A stretch of DNA of 64,000 nt from contig NC_049995.1 of assembly GCF_000003815.2 (NCBI RefSeq), positions 2,304,994-2,368,993 of the forward strand, written 5' to 3'. The notes below the pieces were generated by a model. That model saw only the letters and a list, made by a program, of their open reading frames with translations. It was not told the origin of the DNA and made no database searches. Below, piece by piece: positions 1 to 11,523 of the stretch. Positions within the stretch are counted from its first letter, which is position 1; each line of letters starts with the position of its first letter. A program made the translations under genes and the position numbers. The stretch is from Branchiostoma floridae. Taxonomy: Eukaryota; Chordata; Leptocardii; Amphioxiformes; Branchiostomatidae.

Positions 1-1877
1 CTTCATAGGGACTGGTGAGACTGAAACGTACACAAGACCACATACTTTCTGACTGGACACACACTGTGCTTTTAACTTCATATGGACTGGTGAGACTGAA
101 ACGTACACAAGACAACATGCTTTCTGACTGGACGAACACTGTGCTTTTAACTTCATATGGACTGGTGAGACTGTAACGTACACAAGACAACATTCCTCCT
201 GACTGGACAAACACTGTGCTTTTAACTTCTTAGGGACTGGTGAGACTGATACATACACAAGACAACATACTTTCTGACTGGACAAACACTGTGCTTTTAA
301 ATTCATAGGGACTGGTGAGACTGAAACGTACACAAGACAACATACTTTCTGACTGGACAAACACACACATACACACACACACACAGACACCCACACACAC
401 GCACTGTCACACACACAAACAAACAAAGAAAAGTACATTAGGAGAAACTGCCCTTATACAGCATGTTCCCTGGCCTTGTGTCAGCTACGGTTGCAGAGTT
501 GCTCTATTGGAGAATTGCCCCTAGCTGGTTCTGTTGGTAGTGACTTCTCGTGCAAGAGCTGGTACTTCATCTGCCCTGAAAAATGAAAGTAAAGGTAAGA
601 AAATTCGAAAACATAACTTTGCAGTGACTGTGTTGTAAAGACGGACATGCACACAAGACAACATTCCTCCTGACTGGACGAACACTGTGCTTTAACTTCA
701 TAGGGACTGTGAGATGTNNNNNNNNNNNNNNNNNNNNNNNNNNNNNNNNNNNNNNNNNNNNNNNNNNNNNNNNNNNNNNNNNNNNNNNNNNNNNNNNNNN
801 NNNNNNNNNNNNNNNNNNNACTGGACAAACACTGTGCTTTTAACTTCATAGGGACTGGTGAGACTGTAACGTACACAAGACAACATACTTTCTGACTGGA
901 CAAACACTGTGCTTTTAACTTCATATGGACTGGTGAAACTGAAACGTACACAAGACAACATGCTTTCTGACTGGACAAACACTGTGCTTTTAACTTCATA
1001 TGGACTGGTGAGACTGTAACGTACACAAGACAACATTCCTCCTGACTGGACAAACACTGTGCTTTTAACTTCTTAGGGACTGGTGAGACTGAAACGTACA
1101 CAAGACAACATTCCTCCTGACTGGACAAACACTGTGCTTTTAAATTCATAGGGACTGGTGAGACTGAAACGTACACAAGACAACATACTTCCTGACTGGA
1201 CAAACACACACATACACACACACAGACACCCACACACACGCACTGTCACACACACAAACAAACAAAGAAAAGTACATTAGGAGAAACTGCCCTTATACAG
1301 CATGTTCCCTGGCCTTGTGTCAGCTACGGTTGCAGAGTTGCTCAAGAGCTGGTACTTCATCTGCCCTGAAAAATGAAAGTAAAGGTAAGAAAATTCGAAA
1401 ACATAACTTTGCAATGACTGTGTTGTAAAGACGGACATGCACACAAGACAACATTCCTCCTGACTGGACGAACACTGTGCTTTTAACTTCATAGGGACTG
1501 GTGAGACTGAAACGTACACAAGACAACATTCCTCCTGACTGGACAAACACTGTGCTTTTGACTTCATATGAACAGGTGAGACTGAAACGTACACAAGACA
1601 ACATACTTTCTGACTGGACAAACACTGTGCTTTTAACTTCATAGGGACTGGTGAGACTGAAACGTACACAAGACAACATACTTTCTGACTGGACAAACAC
1701 TGTGCTTTTAACTTCATATGAACAGGTGAGACTGAAACGTACACAAGACAACATTCCTCCTGACTGGACAAACACTGTGCTTTTAACTTCATAGGGACTG
1801 GTGAGACTGTAACGTACACAAGACAACATACTTTCTGACTGGACAAACACTGTGCTTTAACTTCATATGGACTGGGA
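1..1877. repeat. 75-bp minisatellite with internal segmental duplication
   Basis: A unit of exactly 75 bp repeats head to tail: about five copies at 1-360, about five at 820-1205 and six at 1436-1877, interrupted by N runs at 718-819 and 1878-1977. Because 75 is a multiple of three, long reading frames with a 25-residue period stay open on the minus strand in more than one frame. They have no domain, no credible start and no splice context, so I treat them as non-coding. A block made of a CA-rich run plus unique sequence (about 350-660) recurs at about 1195-1480, so the array was also copied as a larger segment. Confidence 0.9.
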
Positions 1878-2290
1878 NNNNNNNNNNNNNNNNNNNNNNN
1901 NNNNNNNNNNNNNNNNNNNNNNNNNNNNNNNNNNNNNNNNNNNNNNNNNNNNNNNNNNNNNNNNNNNNNNNNNNNNNGACAAAAGAGCCCACCCTGGAGC
2001 GACCTGAGAGATGTCAGGACATAGACGGTAGGCGTTCATCTAGCGCGTGCCTCAAAGAGAAAATGAAGATAGATACATGTACACGAGTTTCACGTTGCAG
2101 ATCTACGCTACATCGGTATAGCTCTATTCCTCCTCCAGACACAAATGGCTATAAACTTAATAATTACGTATTTTCAGTTTTCGGTGACCACTAATCCTTT
2201 CTGTAGTCTGACAAAAAATGTCGCGGAAAAATTCCCCTTCCAGAGGCCTTCTTTGTGAATGGTTTCTCTGACATCATCTTTCGTTCTTAA

Positions 2291-2498
2291 GACTTAGGTC
2301 ACATTTCCAAACCGGGGTCCGGCCGGGTAGCTTTCGGGAGCGAAAAGTATGATACAAAAGACATGAAAATACACAACATGTCAAAATAAGACTCATAGGC
2401 ATGATTTGTGGATATTTCTAGGTATAAATGTCAATTCTTTGTTTCTTAAAACATCCCGGACGGGCCATGGTTTGGAAATGTGACCCAGGCCTAAGTCC
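2291..2498. mobile_element. MITE-like element with ~30-bp TIRs
   Basis: Left end ACTTAGGTCACATTTCCAAA and right end TTTGGAAATGTGACCCAGGC followed by CTAAGT are imperfect inverted repeats about 205 bp apart. There is no reading frame inside. The rest of 1978-3780 apart from this element and the SINE below holds no gene I can support. Confidence 0.6.
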
Positions 2499-2836
2499 TA
2501 AGTCAAATACACTATAGTGTCAGAAAATGGTAACGGACAGAAACGGTGTAAAAGTAGAAGTACAATCAAAGAAACTAAACCGCACCGAGATCTTATTTCT
2601 GGGACAACGGAAAGCCAACTCTGTCAATAGATATTCAAATGTCATTCTCAGTGGTTCTGTTCTGTTGCCTGGTGATACAGCTAGAGATGACACTAGCAGG
2701 TGACAAGGCCTGCTGTGGAAGACGTAATACGGTGAGGCTCGAGAACACACATCAAAGATAAGACGATTCTTTGATCATATCTCCTTTATCATTTAGATGG
2801 ACGAGATGGATTTCACACAAAGCAGTAATGAAATTA

Positions 2837-3126
2837 CCGGTGCAATGGCCGAGTGGGCAGAGTGTTTGCTTTGCATTCGGTAGGTCGTGAGTTCGATCCC
2901 CAGCCGAGTCATACCAAAGACTTTAAAAATGGTACATGCTGCTTTCTCTACATAGCACCCAGGACTAATGAGGAAGAGAATGGAAGTTAAACACACATCA
3001 CTACCAGCGGACAACCCCCCTGCTGTAGTGGCTTGCACAAAAGTGTGGCCCAAGGGCTACAGAAATGGAGAGGGGCGCCACGTCCCTAAGCATCTGCACA
3101 GATGTATGGGCAACTTTAACTTTTAA
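2837..3126 (+). mobile_element. tRNA-derived SINE
   Basis: The head resembles a tRNA gene: a box A-like TGGCCGAGTGG and, about 40 bp on, a box B-like GAGTTCGATCCCC. A conserved body follows (a 'gtggcttgcacaaaagtgtg' segment, then 'cccaagggctacagaaatgg'). A near full-length copy lies in reverse at 53341-53617, and body fragments lie at about 50897-51000 and 58858-58962, which shows that this is a dispersed family rather than a tRNA gene. Transcription by RNA polymerase III is expected for the family; activity of this copy is unknown. Confidence 0.75.
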
Positions 3127-3779
3127 GTAATGAAATGTTGGCATCAAACAGTCAATCATGAGTTCCTTTGAATAGTCGTATCTTCTTTAGCATTTAGATA
3201 ATTGTATGGACGAGAAACCTTCACAAAACAATCATGAAATTTTGGCTCGTCGGAGGATAAGCTTCGTAAATAGGGATTCTTTTGATGTTCAGCCCTTTTG
3301 ACAAAGCGACATGGAATCTTCCGTAGTAAGAAAGGACTGACAACTATACAGCCTGCAATGAGTTTCAGTCAAACCCTAGACTGGAACTATTCAGGGATTG
3401 ATTTGAAAGTGACAGGCTAAAAGAGTCATCTAGCTGATTAAATGAAAACTGCAGCTTTGCTTCGACGAGTGACATTTTTACACACGCACACGCACATAGA
3501 TATAAATATACGTGCATACATACATATCGTTACATACATGACAAATTGGGTAAGATGATGATTTTGGCTAAATTCGATATCATGTTGACATTTTAGATGT
3601 ACAAAAATGGTGTGCCGAACAAATTTCTTCGAAAATTCATTAATTACTTCTCGATGACAATGTACGTACATATAATCTTTTAAGTCAGCTGTTTTCCCTT
3701 GGGGCTGTATTTCATTTTATGGTATGTGTGTGTGTATGGGGGGGGGGGGGTATTTTGGGGGGCAGGTTCGCGATTTTCA

Positions 3780-4288
3780 ACTTTGGCTGGGTTGTCAATC
3801 GCCACACTTTGAACAGTCGAGACATATCATATTGAAACTTAATAACTTCGCCTCATTTAAGCCTGTCATGAGAGCCGAACCAATTTGTATCTTCGATCAT
3901 CCAAAGATTAAAGGTAGTTTACTACAAAAGATGAAAGTTTACAGTATTTGATCTTCTTCAATCGTCACACTTTGAACAGTCGAGACATTTCATATAGAAA
4001 CTTAATAACTTGTCCATTTAAGCCTGTCACGAGAACCGAGCCAATTTGTACTTCGATCATCCAAACATTAAAGTTTACTACAAAAGATGAAAGTTTACAG
4101 CATTTGATTGTCTTCAATCGTCACTTTTCACTGCCGAAACGTAAAGGATTAAAGCTCACCATATTGGATTGGCTAAAACGCTTCACTTTGTACAATGGAG
4201 ACATATAATCATGCCAACATCATTTGATATTGAAATATGCTTTTTAAAAAGTTGTCTTATCCCTTACACAATAGCTGTGGGGTTTATT
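3780..4288 (-). repeat. Orphan lectin upstream region (tandem ~140-bp units)
   Basis: These units (a 'cgtcacactttgaacagtcgag' start, a 'cacgagagccga' middle and an 'aagattaaagttta' end) match those immediately upstream of lectin genes A, B, C and D. Here they have the orientation expected for a minus-strand lectin, but the expected first exon at about 3.7 kb is absent. The tail at 4225-4288 matches the outer end of the gene B upstream region (about 17200-17260). I read it as the remaining 5' flank of a lost lectin copy. Confidence 0.65.
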
Positions 4289-4380
4289 GCGTGAAAGGTT
4301 GGTCAGAATAAAACTTGTCTAAGCTCAGTGCTAAGTACAAGGAGTCGTGGCAGATGCAGTAAGAACAGAGGCTAAATACA
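4289..4380 (+). pseudogene. Decayed fragment of SF3B6 last exon (unit A)
   Basis: The plus strand here aligns by eye with the last coding exon of SF3B6 (29459-29560, minus). Shared blocks include AAGCTCA, GGAGTCG, ATGCAGTAAGAACAGAGGCT (CGCAGCAAGAACGGAGGCT in the gene) and the AAATA around the stop. It carries substitutions and small indels and cannot encode the intact tail. It abuts the 3' flank of lectin A tail to tail, the same arrangement as lectin D and the real SF3B6. Confidence 0.75.
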
Positions 4381-5401
4381 TTTAGAACGAGATAATGTCC
4401 ATGTCAACTGTTTATTTTACAAAGGGTGGTGTTACAAAAGACAGCTGTCCTCTTGTAGTCTTATTCATTAACAAAGACTGGATTTGCACAATCGTAATTT
4501 TTAAGTGAGTTGTCCTTTCTGTTACGTGTTAGACACTATAACAGTATTTGTTCCATAATAATGTAGCCTAGAGCTGGTTACAACAAATACAGGTTGACAT
4601 ATAACTGGTTACAACAAATAACATGGCAGACGGCGCTTAAGCTTCTATCACTTATAAATCTCCAGCACACCACATTACAAACTCAAAATAATAATCTCCA
4701 ATCGCTTGTATTTAGTTTTCATGCAACAGATATTTTTGTTGACTATCACTCAGAGTCCAGGTCACAGTACTAGTAAACCTTACCAATGTTTTTATGTTAT
4801 TAGTATATCCTTTCCCTTGAATACATATTTTACTAGATCAACTCCTACAAAGTTAAACATTCTTGACAGCATATAAAACTGCATGTTGCAGTCCCATCGA
4901 CCAGAATATGTGAAAGACAAAGTTTTCCTGTTTTCAATATTCCAAAAGTTACAATCATTGAACTGAGACCCGTTGGCCTGAATCAAAGTACATACTATTC
5001 ATTGTACTTAAATGTTCTGGGAAAAAAACACACAGAAAAGATAGCAAAAATTGAAGTAAACTTATCATCACAAGTTCTAGTGTTTTCTTGCTAATTGCTT
5101 ACATTTGTGTGGTAGAATATAATCTAAAAAAGTAATCTTAAAACTTCAGTTCCCAATACTGTCCTGTTTTCTATGTTCAGAAAATAACAATCGTAGAATT
5201 AAGAACCGTTGGCCTGAATCAAAGTACAAACTATTCATTGTTCTTAAATGTTATAAAAAAAACTTTTAAAAAATGAAGAAAACTCATCTTCAAAAGCTCT
5301 GGTGGCTCTTGCCAATTGCTTACATTTGTGTGTTAGAATATAATCTAACAAAATCAAAATGAAAATCGTCTCAAAGTTGCGGTGAGAGCTCGGCCTGTCG
5401 T
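4381..5401 (-). other. 3' flank / probable 3' UTR of lectin A
   Basis: This stretch has no gene of its own but is recognisably repeated after genes B (about 10673-11523), C (about 22240-23030) and D (about 27590-28600). It is likely 3' UTR and flank. On the minus strand an AATAAA lies at 4411-4416, and its counterpart in B is at 10701-10706; these are candidate polyadenylation signals. Confidence 0.5.
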
Positions 5402-8400
5402 CTAGGTACGTCCTGTAAATCAATGAACGAAGGAAGATGAGAAACATTTTCTACAATGAACTACAACTCTAAAGAGGATATTCAACGGTGTTAACATATA
5501 GACATACCATATATATATATCATATCATATGTATATATCTTTTTTTTAAACAATGTCCATAATGGTGCTTTTGAGTAAAGTACCTGGAGCCACCTGGCAG
5601 AAGATGTATTCGATGTGTCGGCATTTCTCGTCATACCAATGCCCCCGACCGGAATGGCTGGAGAAAGCAACGCAGTCTTCATCCCCGTCTTTGTTATCTG
5701 GTTGTTCCACAGTCCACGAGTTGTACCTTCCAAGCGCAGACCCGTCCACCCACTCAAATGTTCCCTCCATGCGCTGATCGTGCAGGCCGATCCAGTAAAA
5801 GCTCCCTTTGTTTCGCTCTAAGGTGACTAGGAACCTGTTGGTCTCAGCGTCTCGGGGCATGGCGAGGGTACCGCCATCTTTGCGACAGGTCTCGGTCGCT
5901 TCGCTGAAGGTCCCGACGAATTTATATTCATTGAACGCTTTGTAGCAGGTTTCACGCCACATGGTATAACCTTCGGGGCAGGATGCTAGAAAAGAAAATG
6001 ATTTAAACTGATACAGCAAAGTTAGCGAGAGTACAAGAACTGAATCACACACACACAATCCAGGACTTTCCAGCTAAACATTCGTAGAATACAGTTTGGC
6101 CCTTTCAGGGTGAAGAAATACAATCAAGTATTATCAAAAAGTACATGTAGTAAGAACATATACTAGTATTGCGCAAAAGGTCAGAGGTGTGCTTAGAAAC
6201 TATTATCAATGCCTCACCTCGTTCAGCTAGTCCAGGGCAAAACGAGTTTCCCGGCAGACCAGGCGGCCCTGGAGGTCCGGGTCGCCCAAAAGACACAGGA
6301 CCAGCCGGCCCTATCGGTCCCGTTTTTCCCAGAGGTCCAGCCGGCCCCACGGCTCCCTTTTCTCCAGAAGGACCAGTCGGTCCCATGGCTCCCTTTTCTC
6401 CAGGAGGACCAGCCGGCCCCATGGCTCCCTTTTCTCCCGGAGGTCCAGGAGGTCCCATGGCTCCCTTTTCTCCTGGAGGTCCAGGAGGCCCGACAGACAC
6501 AGGACCAGCCGGCCCCATGGCTCCTTTGTCTCCTGGAGGACCAGGAGGCCCAACAGACACAGGACCAGCCGGCCCCATGGCTCCCTTTTCTCCTGGAGGT
6601 CCAGGAGGTCCGACAGACACAGGACCAGCCGGCCCCATGGCTCCCTTTTCTTCTGGAGGTCCAGGAGGCCCGACAGACGCAGGACCAGCCGGCCCCATGG
6701 CGCCCTTTTCTCCTGGAGGTCCAGGAGGCCCAACAGACACAGGACCAGCCGGTCCCTTTTCTCCTGGAGGTCCAGGAGGCCCAACAGACACAGGACCAGC
6801 CGGCCCCATGGCTCCCTTTTCTCCTGGAGGTCCAGGAGGTCCGACAGACACAGGACCATTAGGTCCCATTTCTCCCATTTTTCCCTGAGGTCCACGAGAC
6901 CCTGATAGAAACGAGAGTCAGATTGCAATTTGTGTCGGAATCCATGGTTTTTACAATCACGCAACATTTATTCAACCATAATGAGTAACGTCATAGTACA
7001 AACAAGGAACATAATATCTAAGAACGATATTTGAAACATGAGGAACGTCATTGTATCAGTAATCCAAGGACTCGATGTAAGGTAGAAAATTGACATTTCA
7101 TTCATGATATTAGTAATATGTACTTACATTCCAGATCAGCCAGGGCAGGAAACTTCCGTTCTGTCCGGTTGATCAGCTTGTCAATTTGTTTAAACACTTT
7201 GGCCATATCCTCAGAATGTCTGATGACTCTAACTGTATTGAAAATGTTATGGAAAGATGCAAAACTGGCGGTCGACGTACCAAACTTATGTAAGTTCTTC
7301 TCACGTAATAGTTACTTTGCTGTTTACTTTGATTAATTCATGATCAGAAATAGTGACCATAGCAGGTCCAGAATCCGAGTTTCAAAATCGAAATGCAACC
7401 GAAACAAGTATAACCTTCTGATAATGGTGCTCAAAGCAGAGGTTTGACGTCGGTTGTTTTTTGACGTGTTTTAGAAAACGAGACAAAATAGAAGGTCTAA
7501 AAAAACTACTAAAACACTTTTAAAAAAACAGCGAATACCGAACCTCTGCTTGGAGAGTAAAACGGGCCTACTGTACCTGTCAAATATGGCAGCATGATGG
7601 CGACTACCAGGCAGAACACAAACCCAGCGGTTTGCAACAGCTTTTTGAGGAGGCTGCGACATTGTGTCTTGCTGTTAGCGTCCGTATCGTACTCTACATC
7701 TGTAGAAATATCAGATACTGTAAATGAATTTAAGTTCGCAGTAAGACTGCCTCGTGAAAACCGCGAACATAAAACCACCGCGAACATTTCTGTATTTACA
7801 GTAAATCAAAACTTTTTGAAAATGTATGAAGATTTGGGTTTGTTCGATTGTATATTCATTATTGCGGGACACATATCATTATTGGGACACATATCTGATT
7901 GCTATTCTTAAGAACGATACTGCCGTACTTATGAATATAGGGTGGAAGTCTTGAAGTCACTAGCATATACCTGACTAGTGTATACATATGTATACTCTTC
8001 AATCGGAAAGAAATGAAGGAACCAAGTTGAACAACGATATTATGAAATGACGTCACAGTAAATCACTGATAGTGCTCACTGACAACCTGGCCAAAAATGA
8101 AGTACTTGCTATAGGTCATGTATGTATTAAATTGCAGGGCAATGGGACAGCAAAAGAGTATCTTGAATTCCACAATCCGTTTCTCGTTTTACCTGCTCTA
8201 GAGACGTACATCGTGTTGGGTATGTTCGCAGCGGCGTCCGCAATGGTCCTCCAATCAGTCTGGGGCTGCTGCTGGGGCGTGGTGCCTGGAAGAAATATTG
8301 GTATTGGTATGATTTCGAATTCACAGATGATATGATCTTAGGAAGCTTCTTAAAGTGGTCCCATGTATCAGAAAAACTGCAAATTTATTGAAATGCCATT

Positions 8401-9250
8401 CTTCCAAATTCACATGTGAAATAATCTGAAAACGTTTCTAAAACTGGTCCCATGTTAATTTATGTATCAGAAAAACTGCAAATATACTGAAATGCCATTC
8501 TCCCAAATTCACATGTGAAATAATCTGAAGAAATCTTCTAAAAGTGGTCCCATGTTATAATTCATGTATCCGAAAAACTGCAAATATATCGAAATGTTTT
8601 TGTTTATCAGAAGTCCTCTGTCTGACGCGATGTTCTCTGATCCGAACCCCTTACAAAACAGTAAAAATGGCGGGGGCAAGCTTTTAGAAAAGTCCATGTA
8701 CTCGAAGTTGAAGTCGAAACGAAAAGAATTTCCCTCATCTCTTTCCTGCTAATTGTCGGGACGTTTTGAGTATTTTTGTTTTTTTAGATTGGACTCATCA
8801 GTTATGAAATTTGCAACATAACTCAGACTCAGTCGGTCATTTTGTCGTCACTGCAGAATGTACCACCAACAAACTGGCGTTTAAACTGTACTAGTGTTTG
8901 TGATGTGAGTACATTAGATATGGAAATTGTCGACCAAGATAAACATAAAACTAACCAACAAACAACCAAAGATAAAAAAACTCTTGACGGATGGTTTTAG
9001 CTACCCGCCTTTTAAAAGCCATGGGACTGACTGACTGAATAACTTTTACGACAGTCGTTGTAAAGAATATTTGCTTACAGTTAACGTTTGTTAGAATCGG
9101 TCTTTAAACATAGAAACATGATCAATCAAGAATAATGATATGGCGAAATTACATGCCTTTTGTTGAAAAAAGAAGAACAAGGCCAAAAAAAACCAGTAGA
9201 GACTTGTTACCTCCAGTGTTGGCTTGGGACTGCTGATTCCCTTCCGACAT
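5402..9250 (-). CDS. Lectin A: type II membrane collagenous C-type lectin
   Basis: Predicted 485-residue cell-surface lectin. Exons (plus coordinates, read from high to low): 9211-9250, 8193-8285, 7577-7699, 7128-7232, 6218-6901, 5584-5985, 5402-5412. All junctions are phase 1 with GT/AG borders. The start is the only ATG matching the shared N-terminus [13 protein letters not shown] of the paralogues. In order: a Gln-rich cytoplasmic tail, a membrane span at about residues 66-85 ([15 protein letters not shown]), a neck of about 35 residues with coiled-coil potential, a collagen-like stretch at about 121-348 with eight GP(V/A)S(V/F)G breaks and a Gly-to-Glu change in one repeat, a cysteine near its end (GNSFC), and a long-form C-type lectin domain at about 349-482. 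The domain has WIGL, QPD (galactose-type position) and WYD in place of WND, with six cysteines. Plan resembles collectin-12. Sugar and calcium binding are inferred from motifs. Reading through the last donor would give a slightly different C-terminus. Confidence 0.88.
7718..7801. mobile_element. 84-bp TA-flanked MITE in lectin A intron 2
   Basis: Ends CTGTAAAT and ATTTACAG are inverted repeats flanked by TA on both sides. The interior is GTTCGCGG/CCGCGAAC-like palindromic sequence. Related copies lie at 19393-19630 (cut by a gap) and 26481-26657. It sits about 18 bp from the exon 3 acceptor of lectin A. Confidence 0.7.
8351..8600. repeat. Three tandem ~95-bp units in lectin A intron 1
   Basis: The block GTGGTCCCATG ... 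CAGAAAAACTGCAAAT ... CACATGTGAAATAATCTGAA recurs at about 8355, 8444 and 8543. Single related copies occur in the equivalent introns of B (about 14215-14300 and 15730-15850) and C. Confidence 0.7.
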
Positions 9251-9254
9251 GATG

Positions 9255-9600
9255 GCGATTTTCAGCTGGGCAGCAAAAACACGTCCTACCCCGGTTAAGA
9301 CGCTGGTCAATTTAAGCCTGTTACGAGAGCCGAAAAATTATGTGTCTTTGATTAACCGAAGTTACAGATCACAAAAGATTAAAGTTTACTGTCTTCAATC
9401 GTTAAACTTTGAACAGTTGAGACATTTCATATAGAAACTTAATAATCCCGCTTGTCCATTTAAGCCTCTCACGAGAGCCGATCAAATTTGTATCTTTGAT
9501 CAACCAAAGATTAAAGTTTACTACAAAAGATTAAAGTTTACAGTTTTTGATTGTCTTCATACGCTACCCTTTGAACAATGGAGCAACAGTTTACATGATT
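9255..9600 (-). promoter_or_regulatory. Upstream repeat region of lectin A
   Basis: Two to three units of the ~140-bp lectin upstream repeat lie directly upstream of the lectin A start. The short sequence TTTGATCAACC, similar to a TCF/LEF site (CTTTGATC), occurs in the units. A promoter role is inferred only from position and from conservation at all four genes; no TATA box is evident. Confidence 0.45.
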
Positions 9601-9797
9601 TAATATTGAAATATGAAGAACGTTATCCTTGGTTAAATGTATTAAAAACTGTCTTCATCGTCAATAGTGTGACAACAGTTTTAGAGAAAGTTGTACATCA
9701 TGTTTTTCTTGAAGCTAGCTGGTGCAAGTCATATGACCAGTGACAGTCTCAAAGCAAAAATTAACAATTGGAGAGGATAGAAAATACACATCTATCT

Positions 9798-9936
9798 ATC
9801 TATCTCACACACACACAAACATAGATATATACACACACATATATAACACACACATACACACACACTCACACACATACACACATATATACATATATATCTA
9901 ACATATACACACGCACACACACAAAAACACATACAT

Positions 9937-10012
<76 letters not shown>
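9798..10012. repeat. Compound CA/TA microsatellite
   Basis: Long runs of (CA)n and (TA)n, ending in a pure TA tract of about 55 bp at 9955-10010. No gene is visible between here and the SF3B6 fragment at 10568. Confidence 0.95.
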
Positions 10013-10014
<2 letters not shown>

Positions 10015-10567
10015 CGCATTTCATTTAACAATTCTAGTAAATCAATAATCCATTCTTACCCTTATACTAATATATTCTATTTTGTTCTGTCGTTTGCTTG
10101 TAGGCATTTCGTTGATTAGTCTCTCCTTGGAAATACTTTCTAGTATCGGAACACCCCCCTGATATTTAGTCAGCAGTTGTGATACATCGGAGAGCGAATC
10201 TTCTAGAGATCTCAGCACAGTTTTGCCGATTTATGAATGTGTTGTTGGGTTACCTTTTTCTTCACACAAATTGTGAATTTTACTTCAGTTTTGTTTAGTT
10301 ACTAGAGAAATATGGGATAGATTATAAGCATCGTGAGATGGATCAAAGCGTATAATGACTATCATTGTGGTACTGTTGTGCATGTAAAATGTTAAAAAGG
10401 TGCATTGCAATGATTTCTTTTTCAAAACATGCTTATGTCATATTCTTCTATTAATTCGATTATTTGATCCATTTGCAACTTTACTCTTTGAGTTTTTTTA
10501 TTGTCAGCAGTGAACCATGTGTTGGCATTTTTCTCACGAAGTCTTTTGATTCGATTGCCCCTTGCAA

Positions 10568-10672
10568 GCATTTAAAAGGTAGGCCGCAATAAAACAGAAT
10601 GAGACTTGTCTAAGCTCAGTGTCAACTATAAGGAGTCGGGGAGATGCAGTAAGAACAGAGGCTAAATAAATT
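10568..10672 (+). pseudogene. Decayed copy of SF3B6 last exon plus intron edge (unit B)
   Basis: The plus strand aligns by eye over the whole of SF3B6 exon 4. It begins GCATTTAA-AAGGT (GCATTTAAGAAGGT in the gene), continues through AAGCTCA and GGAGTCGGG, and ends GAGGCTAAATAA where the gene has GAGGCTAAATAG. The CCCCTT just before it resembles the real intron 3 end (CCCCTTCTTATAG), which argues for genomic duplication rather than a retrocopy. Indels break the frame. It sits tail to tail with lectin B. Confidence 0.82.
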
Positions 10673-11523
10673 TAGAACCACAAACTGTCCATGTCAACTG
10701 TTTATTTTGCAAAGGGTGGTACATGTATTACAAACTCAAAATAATAATATCCAATCGTCTGTTTATAGTTATCATGAACAAATATTTTTGTTGACTATCA
10801 CTCAAAGTCCCGGTCACAGTAAACCTTACCAATGTTTTTGTTACTAGTATATCCTTTTCCTAGAATACATATTTTACAAGATCAACTCATACAAAGTTAA
10901 TAGTTAACAGCATATAAAACTGCATGTTGCAATCCCATCGACCAGATTATGTGACAAACAAAGCTGTCCTGTTTTCTATGTTTAGAAAATAGGAATCAAT
11001 AAATTTAGAACCGTTTGTCTGAATTTAAAGTACAAACTCTTCATTGTTCTTAAATGTTCTGGAAAAAAACACAGCAAAGATAGTAAAAATTGAAGTAAAC
11101 TCATCATCACAAGTTCTGGTGTTTTCTTGCCAATTGCATACATTTGTGTGTTAGAATATAATCCAAAAAACTGATAATTTTAATAATAAGAACTATTGGC
11201 CTGAATCAAAGTACATACTATTCGTTGTTCTTAAATGGGACTGACGTTGTTCTTAAATCTGAACAAATTTTAAAAACATTAAATGAAAAACAGAAAACAT
11301 AAAAAAAGTTGAAGAAAAACCATCTTCAGAAGTGGTAAAGTGACATACTGATCACGTTGCACAAGAAACTCGCAAATTGCTAACATTCGTATGTTAGAAT
11401 CTAATGTAACAAACTGATATTTTAAAACTTCAGTTTCCTAGTCTTTCTGTTGAGTTTTCTAAGAAACAAAAGAAGACGGTCTGCAATTCGTCTCATAGTT
11501 GCGGTGAGAGCTCAGTCTGTCGT

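Noticed and set aside
1-360. Possible CRISPR array
   Set aside because: Contiguous tandem repeats without unique spacers, in a eukaryotic genome.
481-1846. Long minus-strand frames with a 25-residue repeat
   Set aside because: They follow from the 75-bp period and are open in more than one frame; no domain, no start context and no splice structure.
2837-2910. Possible tRNA gene
   Set aside because: Has box A and box B but no cloverleaf I could fold, and the same sequence continues into a dispersed SINE body.
6169-6888. Plus-strand frames rich in Pro/Gly/Phe across the collagen exons
   Set aside because: They are antisense shadows of the collagen repeat. The minus frame has Gly-X-Y repeats, correct splice sites and a matching phase.
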